A stretch of DNA of 17,524 bases, from assembly GCA_027488055.1 (NCBI GenBank), contig JAIYCK010000016.1, positions 1-17,524 of the forward strand. The letters run 5' to 3'. This DNA is from Flavobacteriales bacterium (GTDB lineage Bacteria; Bacteroidota; Bacteroidia; Flavobacteriales_D; Sanyastnellaceae). The notes under the pieces were generated by a model. That model worked only from the letters and a program-made list of their open reading frames with translations, ran no database searches and was not told where the DNA came from. Below, piece after piece: positions 7,251-13,867 of the stretch. The stretch's first letter is position 1; each line of letters opens with the position of its first letter. Both the position numbers and the translations under genes were made by a program.

Positions 7251-8540
7251 TTACTTAGACTGAACGCTGCGCAATACGGCGATCAATTCGGATCGTAATG
7301 TCATCAACTGCTGGAAAGCATCTGCCTGAGTGCGTTTGAAGCGTTGGACTTTGATCCAGTGCCCAAACCGCTTCGCCTGATCATTCCACCACAAAGTGAG
7401 ACGTCCACAGATAGCTATAAGCCCAAGCGCCAAAAGGGCTTGACCCCATGTCAATGGACTCAGAGTAAGCGCTAGCCACCATACGATGAGATACAATGGG
7501 GTGAAAAAAGTCCAAAAGACAATTCGGATGGAGTTGATAAAGAGAGGGTCTTTCACCAATTTACGCTGAATTCTTTCGATCAAAAGATACCATGGATAAA
7601 AACACAAATAACCAATTATGGCAAAGGGGAATCCCAATAGGACGGCCAATACATGGCGATATCCTTTTGGATTGAATAAGGCTTCATCTAAACCTGCATC
7701 TTTCATTGCGTCGAACCATTGCGGACCTTTGGATTGCAACACTGCAGCAGCATCGCTTTTGGTCGCCAATGTCTCCAGTAGAGAGTGGTACCGATGAAAT
7801 TGGTCTCCTAAAGTGTCGTCCTCCAAGTGATTGATCAACGGTCGAAGACCCATCCACACCTCATACTCGTTGTCGTGCTCGATGTCGACCATGACTGATT
7901 TGAGTGCGGTGCGAATATCTAGCATCAATACATTTTGTGCGCGGGCTGCGTCGCTTATTAGAGAGGCCTCGTATTGAGTGAGAGGTATGGGGGTTCCGAT
8001 GACAATGGTCGCAGTTTTGCGATACGCGTAATAGTCTTCATAGTCGATTCCAACAGGCAGAATCACAGCGTCCTTGACTCCTGCTTCCAAGGCTCCCGTA
8101 GCCATGCGTACAACCCCTTTTTTAAGAGGCATCAGCTGTTTTTTTCCTCGGTGAGTGCCTTCAGGAAAAAGGCAGACCATTGCATTTCCTTTCAGTCGTT
8201 CATACACTTCATTGAAGACCTCTTGATTACGTTCTTGCATGTCGCTCAAGCGGTCGCGCTCGCGGTATACTGGCAACATGTTGAATTGGGTCAACAATCT
8301 TTTGATCGTAGGATTTTTAAAGACATCCGCTCGAGTAAGCCAGTGCAATTGTTGCGGAATGTAGGAACAACAAATGACAGGATCAATCATCGCATTCTGA
8401 TGATTGGCCACTAAAATGACGGGTTTATTCTGGGGGATATTACTTTGACCAATCACTTCGATGCGCCTAAAAAACAGGCTGAATCCGCATTTGATGATGG
8501 GACGCAACGTGGCGTATAAACGAGTAGAAGTGTGTGCCAA
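7251..8540 (-). CDS. PlsC-family 1-acylglycerol-3-phosphate acyltransferase-like membrane protein, 429 aa
   Basis: The acyltransferase domain spans about residues 20-190. Motif I is NHQNAMIDP (H47, D53) and motif III is FPEGTH (125-130); VILPVGIDYED (159-169) forms the later strand. H47 and D53 are the expected catalytic pair, with five rather than the usual four residues between them, as in some larger members related to fungal GPT2/SCT1 enzymes (recalled, not checked). A central part of about 100 residues is followed by hydrophobic segments at about 295-320 and 337-385, so it is membrane anchored. The probable role is transfer of an acyl chain to a glycerophosphate or other lipid. The start is TTG 8540: no ATG or GTG exists between the gmd stop and this codon, and the next Met (M51) lies inside motif I. 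It lies 42 bp behind gmd, in the same frame, probably in one operon. Confidence 0.85.
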   Translation of the reverse strand: MAHTSTRLYATLRPIIKCGFSLFFRRIEVIGQSNIPQNKPVILVANHQNAMIDPVICCSYIPQQLHWLTRADVFKNPTIKRLLTQFNMLPVYRERDRLSDMQERNQEVFNEVYERLKGNAMVCLFPEGTHRGKKQLMPLKKGVVRMATGALEAGVKDAVILPVGIDYEDYYAYRKTATIVIGTPIPLTQYEASLISDAARAQNVLMLDIRTALKSVMVDIEHDNEYEVWMGLRPLINHLEDDTLGDQFHRYHSLLETLATKSDAAAVLQSKGPQWFDAMKDAGLDEALFNPKGYRHVLAVLLGFPFAIIGYLCFYPWYLLIERIQRKLVKDPLFINSIRIVFWTFFTPLYLIVWWLALTLSPLTWGQALLALGLIAICGRLTLWWNDQAKRFGHWIKVQRFKRTQADAFQQLMTLRSELIAVLRSVQSK

Positions 8541-8582
8541 TAGGTTGGAGCAGGTAGAATTGCGACTGGAATAAACGCTTAA

Positions 8583-9671
8583 TTATTCGTTGTAGTTCAT
8601 CACCTTGTGTCCACCTTCCAACAAATAACGATCGCGCGTGAAGAGCGCAACATCGGCCTTTACCATATCATGTACCAGTTGATCCAAGCTGTGTTTGTGT
8701 GTCCAGCCCAGTTTGGTGTGTGCTTTTGTGGGGTCGCCGATCAAGAGTTCAACTTCCGTAGGTCTGAAATACTTGGGATCTATCTCAATTAAAACTTTGC
8801 CCGTTTTGGCATCATGTGCTTTTTCATCTACACCTGTACCTTTCCATTCTAGGTCGATTCCCACCTCTTTAAAGGCGAGATTGCAGAAGTGGCGCACAGT
8901 ATATGTTTTGCCAGTGGCCAATACGAAATCATCTGGCTCATCTTGTTGCATCATCATCCACATACCTTCTACATAATCCTTCGCATGTCCCCAATCGCGT
9001 TGTGCATCCACATTCCCCAAAAATAATTTGTCTTGTAAACCCATTTGAATTTTGGCAGCGGCGCGGGTGATTTTGCGTGTGACAAATGTTTCGCCGCGCA
9101 AAGGAGACTCGTGGTTGAACAAGATGCCATTGCAGGCAAACATGCCATATGCTTCGCGGTAATTGCGCACAATCCAATAGGCATAGAGTTTAGCTACGGC
9201 GTATGGACTGCGAGGGTAAAAGGGCGTTTCTTCATTTTGAGGCACTGCTTGCACCTTGCCATAAAGCTCGCTCGTAGAAGCTTGATAAAACTTGGTTTTT
9301 TTCTCCAATCCGAGGATTCGGATGGCCTCTAGAAGACGAAGGGTGCCGGTAGCATCTGAATTGGCAGTATACTCAGGAGTTTCGAACGACACATGCACGT
9401 GACTTTGAGCTGCGAGGTTGTAAATTTCATCAGGCATTGTCTCTTGCACCAAGCGAATCAAGTTGGTGCTATCAGTGAGATCACCATAATGCAAAAACAT
9501 ATTCACTCCTTTTTCGTGTTGATCTTGGTAAAGATGGTCGATCCGGTCTGTATTGAACAAAGACGAACGACGCTTTACGCCATGTACTTCGTAACCTTTG
9601 GCCAACAGTAACTCGGCTAAGTAAGCTCCATCTTGTCCGGTGATGCCGGTGATCAATGCCTTTTTCTTCAT
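8583..9671 (-). CDS. gmd: GDP-mannose 4,6-dehydratase
   Basis: This enzyme converts GDP-D-mannose to GDP-4-dehydro-6-deoxy-D-mannose, the branch point to GDP-L-fucose, GDP-rhamnose and GDP-perosamine used in surface glycans. It is an extended SDR-family cytoplasmic enzyme using NADP. Visible motifs, numbered from ATG 9671: the Rossmann loop G9-ITG-QDG15; the RRSS segment at 34-37; T133 and E135 in STSELYG; Y157 and K161 of YxxxK; then NHESPLRGETFVTRKI and GNVDAQRDWGHAKDYV, both hallmarks of GMD. Its 362 residues fit the family. An upstream in-frame ATG at 9707 would add 12 residues unlike the family N-terminus, so I prefer 9671. The next pathway enzyme (fucose synthase or similar) is not in the window. 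The acyltransferase gene follows after 42 bp. Confidence 0.96.
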   Translation of the reverse strand: MKKKALITGITGQDGAYLAELLLAKGYEVHGVKRRSSLFNTDRIDHLYQDQHEKGVNMFLHYGDLTDSTNLIRLVQETMPDEIYNLAAQSHVHVSFETPEYTANSDATGTLRLLEAIRILGLEKKTKFYQASTSELYGKVQAVPQNEETPFYPRSPYAVAKLYAYWIVRNYREAYGMFACNGILFNHESPLRGETFVTRKITRAAAKIQMGLQDKLFLGNVDAQRDWGHAKDYVEGMWMMMQQDEPDDFVLATGKTYTVRHFCNLAFKEVGIDLEWKGTGVDEKAHDAKTGKVLIEIDPKYFRPTEVELLIGDPTKAHTKLGWTHKHSLDQLVHDMVKADVALFTRDRYLLEGGHKVMNYNE

Positions 9672-9792
9672 ATTCGGATCAATTGCAGTGGCTGAGAGCT
9701 GCGACACTAAGCTGATTTACATCACAAGGAGCGCAGCGACTTTGGCCATTTTAAGTCGTGTATGCAAAGAAAAGCTATTGAACTCAGATTAC

Positions 9793-10278
9793 CTAATTTG
9801 AGCGCGAAGGTTTGCTGAATTCAGTCAGTTCGACTTCGATTTCCGCGTGAGGATAGATATGGGCTGGTTGTCCTTTGATGAGTAAAAAGAGCGGGGTAAC
9901 CAATGCAGATAACAGACAAGAAGCCGTTTTGCGTGACTTTCCTTGGCTGAATAAGATGGGGCCTGAAATGGCATAGTCCTTTTCAACTCCCTCTACAATA
10001 CTCATCTCAATTTCGATTAGCCCAGGCTCCCCCACGAATTTGGATTTGTTCACAAAGACTACATTTCCATAAGCCTTGGCTCCTGCTTCGATGATCAACT
10101 CCCCATCTGCGTAAACATCGCGGGTGACCTCAAATTGAAACTCTTGTCCATCGATGGCTGCATTGGAAGAGATGAGGGTCTTCGATTTGATAAAAACGAT
10201 TGGACTCTCGCGGTGTGAATCTTGGGCAAAGGTGCTTAAGGATCCAAGTATTAATAGGAATAGGAGAAGTTTGCGCAT
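9793..10278 (-). CDS. Small exported protein of unknown function, 161 aa
   Basis: I choose ATG 10278 because it gives a clean signal peptide (MRKLLLFLLILGSLSTFAQ, cleavage near residue 18-19). A longer frame from 10377 would put 33 extra residues before it and would overlap the ABC transporter gene and the candidate -7 element at 10311-10318. The mature part has strand-like segments with 'DGQEFQFEVTRDV' and 'ELIIEAGAKAYGNVVF' (residues about 43-75), a pattern seen in proteins that present a 'pay-in, stable scaffold' beta fold, but no family is recognised. A hydrophobic stretch lies at 122-135 (LLSALVTPLFLLI) with a nearby Cys121. It follows the ABC exporter gene by 64 bp on the same strand, so the two may be functionally linked, but it also has its own promoter element. 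Location is probably periplasm or envelope; function unknown. Confidence 0.7.
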   Translation of the reverse strand: MRKLLLFLLILGSLSTFAQDSHRESPIVFIKSKTLISSNAAIDGQEFQFEVTRDVYADGELIIEAGAKAYGNVVFVNKSKFVGEPGLIEIEMSIVEGVEKDYAISGPILFSQGKSRKTASCLLSALVTPLFLLIKGQPAHIYPHAEIEVELTEFSKPSRSN

Positions 10279-10310
10279 ACAATGAGATAGATAAGGTGAT
10301 GTAGGTGAAA

Positions 10311-10318
10311 CAAATTTA
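10311..10318 (-). promoter_or_regulatory. Candidate -7 element for the small exported protein
   Basis: TAAATTTG on the minus strand is an exact match to TAnnTTTG, 32 bases before the ATG at 10278, between the ABC transporter stop (10343) and this gene. No -33 TTTG was found at the expected spacing. It supports the choice of start at 10278. Confidence 0.45.
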
Positions 10319-10342
10319 CTAAAATCCTGAAATTTCATTGCA

Positions 10343-12193
10343 TTAAGCATGCATTTCTTGGCTCCTGCTGAGCTCAATGAGTTTGCGGTACAAGCCGTCG
10401 GTCTTGTTTAGCAATTCATCGTGCGTACCTGCATCTACAATTTGTCCTTCTTGCAAGACCACAATTTTGTGCGCATTGCGAATGGTCGATAATCTGTGCG
10501 CGATGACAAGACTGGTTCTCTCTTTCATCAATTCGTCCAACGCTTGTTGTACGAGTTTTTCGCTTTCATTGTCCAAAGAACTGGTGGCCTCGTCCAAAAT
10601 GAGTATGGCCGGATTGCGCAATACGGCTCGAGCGATGGCGATGCGTTGGCGTTGACCGCCACTGAGTTGGATGCCTCTTTCGCCCACCAGTGTGTGCATG
10701 CCTTCGGGAAAACTTTGAATGAAATTGAGTGCATTGGCTTTGCGTGCGGCATCTTCAATCTCGGTGTCGCTCGCAAGGGGATTTCCGTAGGCGATGTTAT
10801 CGCGAATAGACCCGCCGAAGAGAATGACCTCTTGGGGCACATAGGCCATGGCCGACCGCAATGCGTCCAACGGAAAGCTTGTGGCGTCCTTATCATCAAA
10901 CAGGATACGTCCTTTTTGAGGCAGATAAAATTGTAAGAGCAAGGCCGCTAAAGTGCTTTTTCCGGAGCCTGAAGCGCCCACCAGCGCCACTTGTTGACCT
11001 GGTTCGATCACAAAGCTCAGGCCTTTGAGCACTTCGATATCAGGTCGTGAAGGATAATGGAAATGCAGCTGATCGAATCGTACGGCTCCTCTCAAAGTAG
11101 CGGGTACCACCTTTTGATCCGTGGTCAATTTTTCTGGCTGACCCGCGAGGATGTCCATCACACCTTCGATGATCCCCACACTGCGCTGAATGGTCCCCAT
11201 TTGAGCCGCTAAACCCCCTATGGATCCTGCCACAAGACCAGTAATGAGAACAAAGGAAACAAGCAATTGCGGCAATTCACCAATGGACCGCAAATACGCT
11301 CCATATCCCATGATAGCACCCAATGCACCAAAGAGAAAGATGATGATGAATGTGCCGAACATGCCACGCCAAATGGCACTTTTCAGCGCAACTTGTTTGA
11401 TGGTCTTGATGCCAATGCCATATCGCATCACTTCATAAGCCTCATTGGCAAAGCTCTTCACGTTGACAATGCCAGTGAGTGATTCGTTGACGATGACACT
11501 GCTTTCGGCCACCTTGTCTTGAGTGAGCTTACCAAGTTTGCGAATGTACCGGCCAAAAAGCACCATGATGATCACAATGACGGGCAAGGTTGCCAGCATC
11601 ATCAGTGTAAGTTTGTAGCTGAAAGATACCAACGCCACAAGCCCCACCACGATGATCACGGTTTGGCGCACAAATTCAGCTAAGGTGATGTTGAGTGTTT
11701 CTTGTATCGTGGTGATATCGCTTGATAGTCGACTACTCAAATCACCTACGCGGCGCTCATTGAAAAACTGCATGGGCATGCTGATGATTCTGCGATATAC
11801 ATCGCGGCGCAATGCTTCCATGGCATTTTCGATGACATAGGAGAAAATGTAGACGCGTATAAATGAAAACACACCTTGCACAATGAGTAAGATCCCGAGG
11901 ATACCCAAGATTTTACCCGTACTTTGAAGAGGCAATGAATCGGGCAAGTAGCTGCCAACAATAGCGGTGAGGCTACTTCCTGGCATATTGGCCATGGTTT
12001 CGGCACCTGCCAATTGACCCAAAATAGCGGTTATGACGATCATCAGCAATCCAGAAATTACGATGAGCAATAGACCGAAAATGAATAGAAACTTATAAGG
12101 CGCTAGGTATTTAAAGACACCAATGGCGCGGCGAAAACCTTCCTTTGTTATTTTGGGTTTGTTGGATTGTTCTTGAGCGTCGGTTGTAGACAT
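10343..12193 (-). CDS. MsbA-like ABC exporter, half-transporter, 616 aa
   Basis: This is a fused transmembrane/ATPase half-transporter expected to work as a homodimer in the inner membrane. Six membrane segments are visible at about 34-58, 95-117, 175-192, 196-214, 279-297 and 308-328. The ATPase domain (about 368-605) has Walker A G406-ASGSGKST414, signature L510-SGGQ514, Walker B ILILD534 with catalytic E535, and the H-loop H566 (IAHRLST). All are intact. Length and layout match MsbA/lipid-A or peptide exporters of the ABCB type; the substrate cannot be told from sequence. A cluster neighbourhood of acyltransferase, sugar-nucleotide and exported-protein genes favours a lipid or envelope substrate, but this is inference. 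The gene has a -7-like element 44 bases before its start and diverges from the ECF sigma gene. Confidence 0.93.
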   Translation of the reverse strand: MSTTDAQEQSNKPKITKEGFRRAIGVFKYLAPYKFLFIFGLLLIVISGLLMIVITAILGQLAGAETMANMPGSSLTAIVGSYLPDSLPLQSTGKILGILGILLIVQGVFSFIRVYIFSYVIENAMEALRRDVYRRIISMPMQFFNERRVGDLSSRLSSDITTIQETLNITLAEFVRQTVIIVVGLVALVSFSYKLTLMMLATLPVIVIIMVLFGRYIRKLGKLTQDKVAESSVIVNESLTGIVNVKSFANEAYEVMRYGIGIKTIKQVALKSAIWRGMFGTFIIIFLFGALGAIMGYGAYLRSIGELPQLLVSFVLITGLVAGSIGGLAAQMGTIQRSVGIIEGVMDILAGQPEKLTTDQKVVPATLRGAVRFDQLHFHYPSRPDIEVLKGLSFVIEPGQQVALVGASGSGKSTLAALLLQFYLPQKGRILFDDKDATSFPLDALRSAMAYVPQEVILFGGSIRDNIAYGNPLASDTEIEDAARKANALNFIQSFPEGMHTLVGERGIQLSGGQRQRIAIARAVLRNPAILILDEATSSLDNESEKLVQQALDELMKERTSLVIAHRLSTIRNAHKIVVLQEGQIVDAGTHDELLNKTDGLYRKLIELSRSQEMHA

Positions 12194-12237
12194 AATTATT
12201 AAAAATGCAAGCGGTGTTGGGAGGGATAGACAGCGCG

Positions 12238-12245
12238 CAAATGTA
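12238..12245 (-). promoter_or_regulatory. Candidate -7 element for the ABC exporter gene
   Basis: TACATTTG (minus strand) matches TAnnTTTG exactly and ends 44 bases upstream of the ATG at 12193. No TTTG lies 17-23 bases further upstream, so the -33 part is not convincing. On the other strand, a weaker TAACATTG at 12316-12323 could serve the sigma gene. Confidence 0.45.
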
Positions 12246-12352
12246 CAGCTAAGAGCATTGCACAGGGCTTATAAAAAGTCAAACTGTATATAGCTATTCT
12301 AGATCATTTATTTCATAACATTGCACATCTGTAAGGACCAAGAAGAAAGCCT

Positions 12353-12886
12353 GTGTTATCTAACCCATTTAAACCCAACCCATCACAAGAAGAACTCACA
12401 CGAGCTGAGTTTGATGCGTTGTTCAGGCAATACTACAAGACCATTCGTAATTTTATTTATTTTCGTTGTGGAGACCGCGATATGGCTGAGGATATCGCTC
12501 AAGATACTTTTGTGAAATTATGGGAGGTGCGGGATCGTGTGGATCGCAAGACGGTAAAGAGTTACTTGTACACCATCGCTCAAAATACCACGATCAATCA
12601 GCAAAAGCGTCAGCAGCTGATGTATAAGTTTCAGAAAAGAACGACCTCGCATCTTGACAGTGATACTCCAGAAAAATTGGCCGAGATGGCCGAGTATGAG
12701 CTGCGGCTGCAAGCCGTAATAGCCTCCTTGCCTGAAGGTGGTCGCGAGGTGTTTTTGATGAACCGTATTGAGGACTTGACGTATCAAGAAATTGCTGAGC
12801 GATTGGGATTGAGTGTCAAAGCAATCGAAAAACGAATGAGCAAGGTGTTGCGTATCATACGTGAGCAACTCGGTGTCGATATTTGA
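12353..12886 (+). CDS. ECF-type RNA polymerase sigma factor, 177 aa
   Basis: A two-domain sigma-70 family protein that directs RNA polymerase to a specific promoter set. Sigma-2 is at about residues 21-88, with the core-binding and -10 recognition segment AEDIAQDTFVKLWE (45-58) and YLYTIAQNTTINQ (71-83). Sigma-4 is at about 118-171, with LPEGGREVFLM (126-136) and the helix-turn-helix LTYQEIAERLGLSVKAIEKRM (142-162, by segments). Regions 1.1 and 3 are absent, as in group 4 (ECF) factors. The start is GTG 12353: an in-frame stop is at 12332-12334 and no ATG precedes sigma-2. Genes of this kind in Bacteroidota are often followed by a FecR-like anti-sigma gene; none is present here. A hairpin at 12901-12929 follows directly. 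Promoter targets are unknown. Confidence 0.93.
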   Translation: MLSNPFKPNPSQEELTRAEFDALFRQYYKTIRNFIYFRCGDRDMAEDIAQDTFVKLWEVRDRVDRKTVKSYLYTIAQNTTINQQKRQQLMYKFQKRTTSHLDSDTPEKLAEMAEYELRLQAVIASLPEGGREVFLMNRIEDLTYQEIAERLGLSVKAIEKRMSKVLRIIREQLGVDI

Positions 12887-12900
12887 TGAAATCGTTGCCT

Positions 12901-12929
12901 GGATAAAGGCTGATCGTGCAGCTTTATTC
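12901..12929. terminator. Hairpin between the convergent sigma-factor and bestrophin genes
   Basis: ATAAA-G-GCTG (12903-12912) pairs with CAGCTTTAT (12919-12927) around loop ATCGTG, with one bulged G; flanking GG/TC extends it to 12901-12929. Both strands have a short T-rich stretch after the stem, so it could work for both genes. The T-run is short, so confidence is moderate. Confidence 0.5.
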
Positions 12930-12957
12930 AAGAAGACAGAACCATTTGAACACGCTC

Positions 12958-13833
12958 TTACACTAAAATAGCATCTACATTTTTCTTGATGTTCGAGCAG
13001 ATCTGATCCAAAGGCAAGTCATTGTCATCCGTGCCAAAGGGATTTTCTATTTCCTCTGCAATCAACTCCAAGCTGGCCAAAATATAAAAGATAAAGATCA
13101 CAATCGGAATGGCGTAATAGCTGAGGACGGGAGCCAGCGCAATAGGCAAGGTCATGGTATAAAAGAAAATGAATTTCTTTAGGAAAACGCTATAGGAATA
13201 AGGGATGGGCGTATTGCTGATTCGCTCACAGGCGCCGCAAATTTCGAGATATTGCTGCAATTCATTGTTGAGTATGAGCATGTGTTCTGCGCTCAGAGCG
13301 TTTTTTTGGCGCAATTCCTCGCACAACACATACCCCTTTTGTGCTGCGTTGATCGGTAAATGTGCGCCTGCAGCGGCATCATCAAAAAAGGCAGGAACAT
13401 TTACTTCGCTTTCGCTGATCAAAGTGGATTTTCGCAAATGGTTTTTGAGCGTGAAAGGAAAGATGACGATGATTTGTCTAAATTTCTCACGGTCATGGGC
13501 ATCATGCACGAATACATTTACTTTGACGGCAAGGTTGCGTGAACAATTGACCAATGCGCCCCATAATTTTCTTCCTTCCCACCAACGTTCGTAAGCGGTA
13601 TTGGTGCGAAAAACCAAAAGCATTGAAATAACAAATCCAAGTAGACTATGCATCAGCGAAATTTTGGACGCCTTGCTCTCGGATGTTATTTGTAAAACGA
13701 ATTGATCGACGAATACAATCATAGCAGTATACCCACCAATAAGACCAATCAACGGTAGCAGTTGTCGGAAGGTATCCGCTTTGTGAAATTTGAAAATAAA
13801 GGATAGCCAATCTTTTGGATTGTATGCAATCAT
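12958..13833 (-). CDS. Bestrophin-family (RFP-TM) ion channel, 291 aa
   Basis: The protein carries the bestrophin hallmark segment FRTNTAYERWWEGRKLWG at residues 75-92 and the conserved EEIENPFGTDDND stretch at about 258-270. Hydrophobic segments at about 24-47, 58-75 and 215-256 account for the four membrane helices of the family, and the length is typical for bacterial members (about 290 residues). Bacterial bestrophins form pentameric ion channels in the inner membrane; a monovalent cation-selective example is known from Klebsiella, whereas animal ones pass anions. Selectivity here cannot be predicted. It starts 34 bp after the stop of the penicillin-binding protein gene on the same strand with no promoter element between, so the two are probably co-transcribed. 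A functional link between the two is not known to me. Confidence 0.93.
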   Translation of the reverse strand: MIAYNPKDWLSFIFKFHKADTFRQLLPLIGLIGGYTAMIVFVDQFVLQITSESKASKISLMHSLLGFVISMLLVFRTNTAYERWWEGRKLWGALVNCSRNLAVKVNVFVHDAHDREKFRQIIVIFPFTLKNHLRKSTLISESEVNVPAFFDDAAAGAHLPINAAQKGYVLCEELRQKNALSAEHMLILNNELQQYLEICGACERISNTPIPYSYSVFLKKFIFFYTMTLPIALAPVLSYYAIPIVIFIFYILASLELIAEEIENPFGTDDNDLPLDQICSNIKKNVDAILV

Positions 13834-13867
13834 AATGGGTATAGTTTTGAATGGCTAACTTGTTCGC

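Noticed and set aside
8583..9707. Longer gmd start at 9707
   Set aside because: Adds 12 residues not seen in the family; the conserved N-terminus begins at ATG 9671.
9737..9758. Hairpin CGACTT-(10)-AAGTCG upstream of gmd
   Set aside because: No T-run on either strand and only six base pairs; not a convincing terminator.
9793..10377. Longer start for the small exported protein
   Set aside because: Would place 33 residues before an evident signal peptide and overlap the ABC transporter gene.
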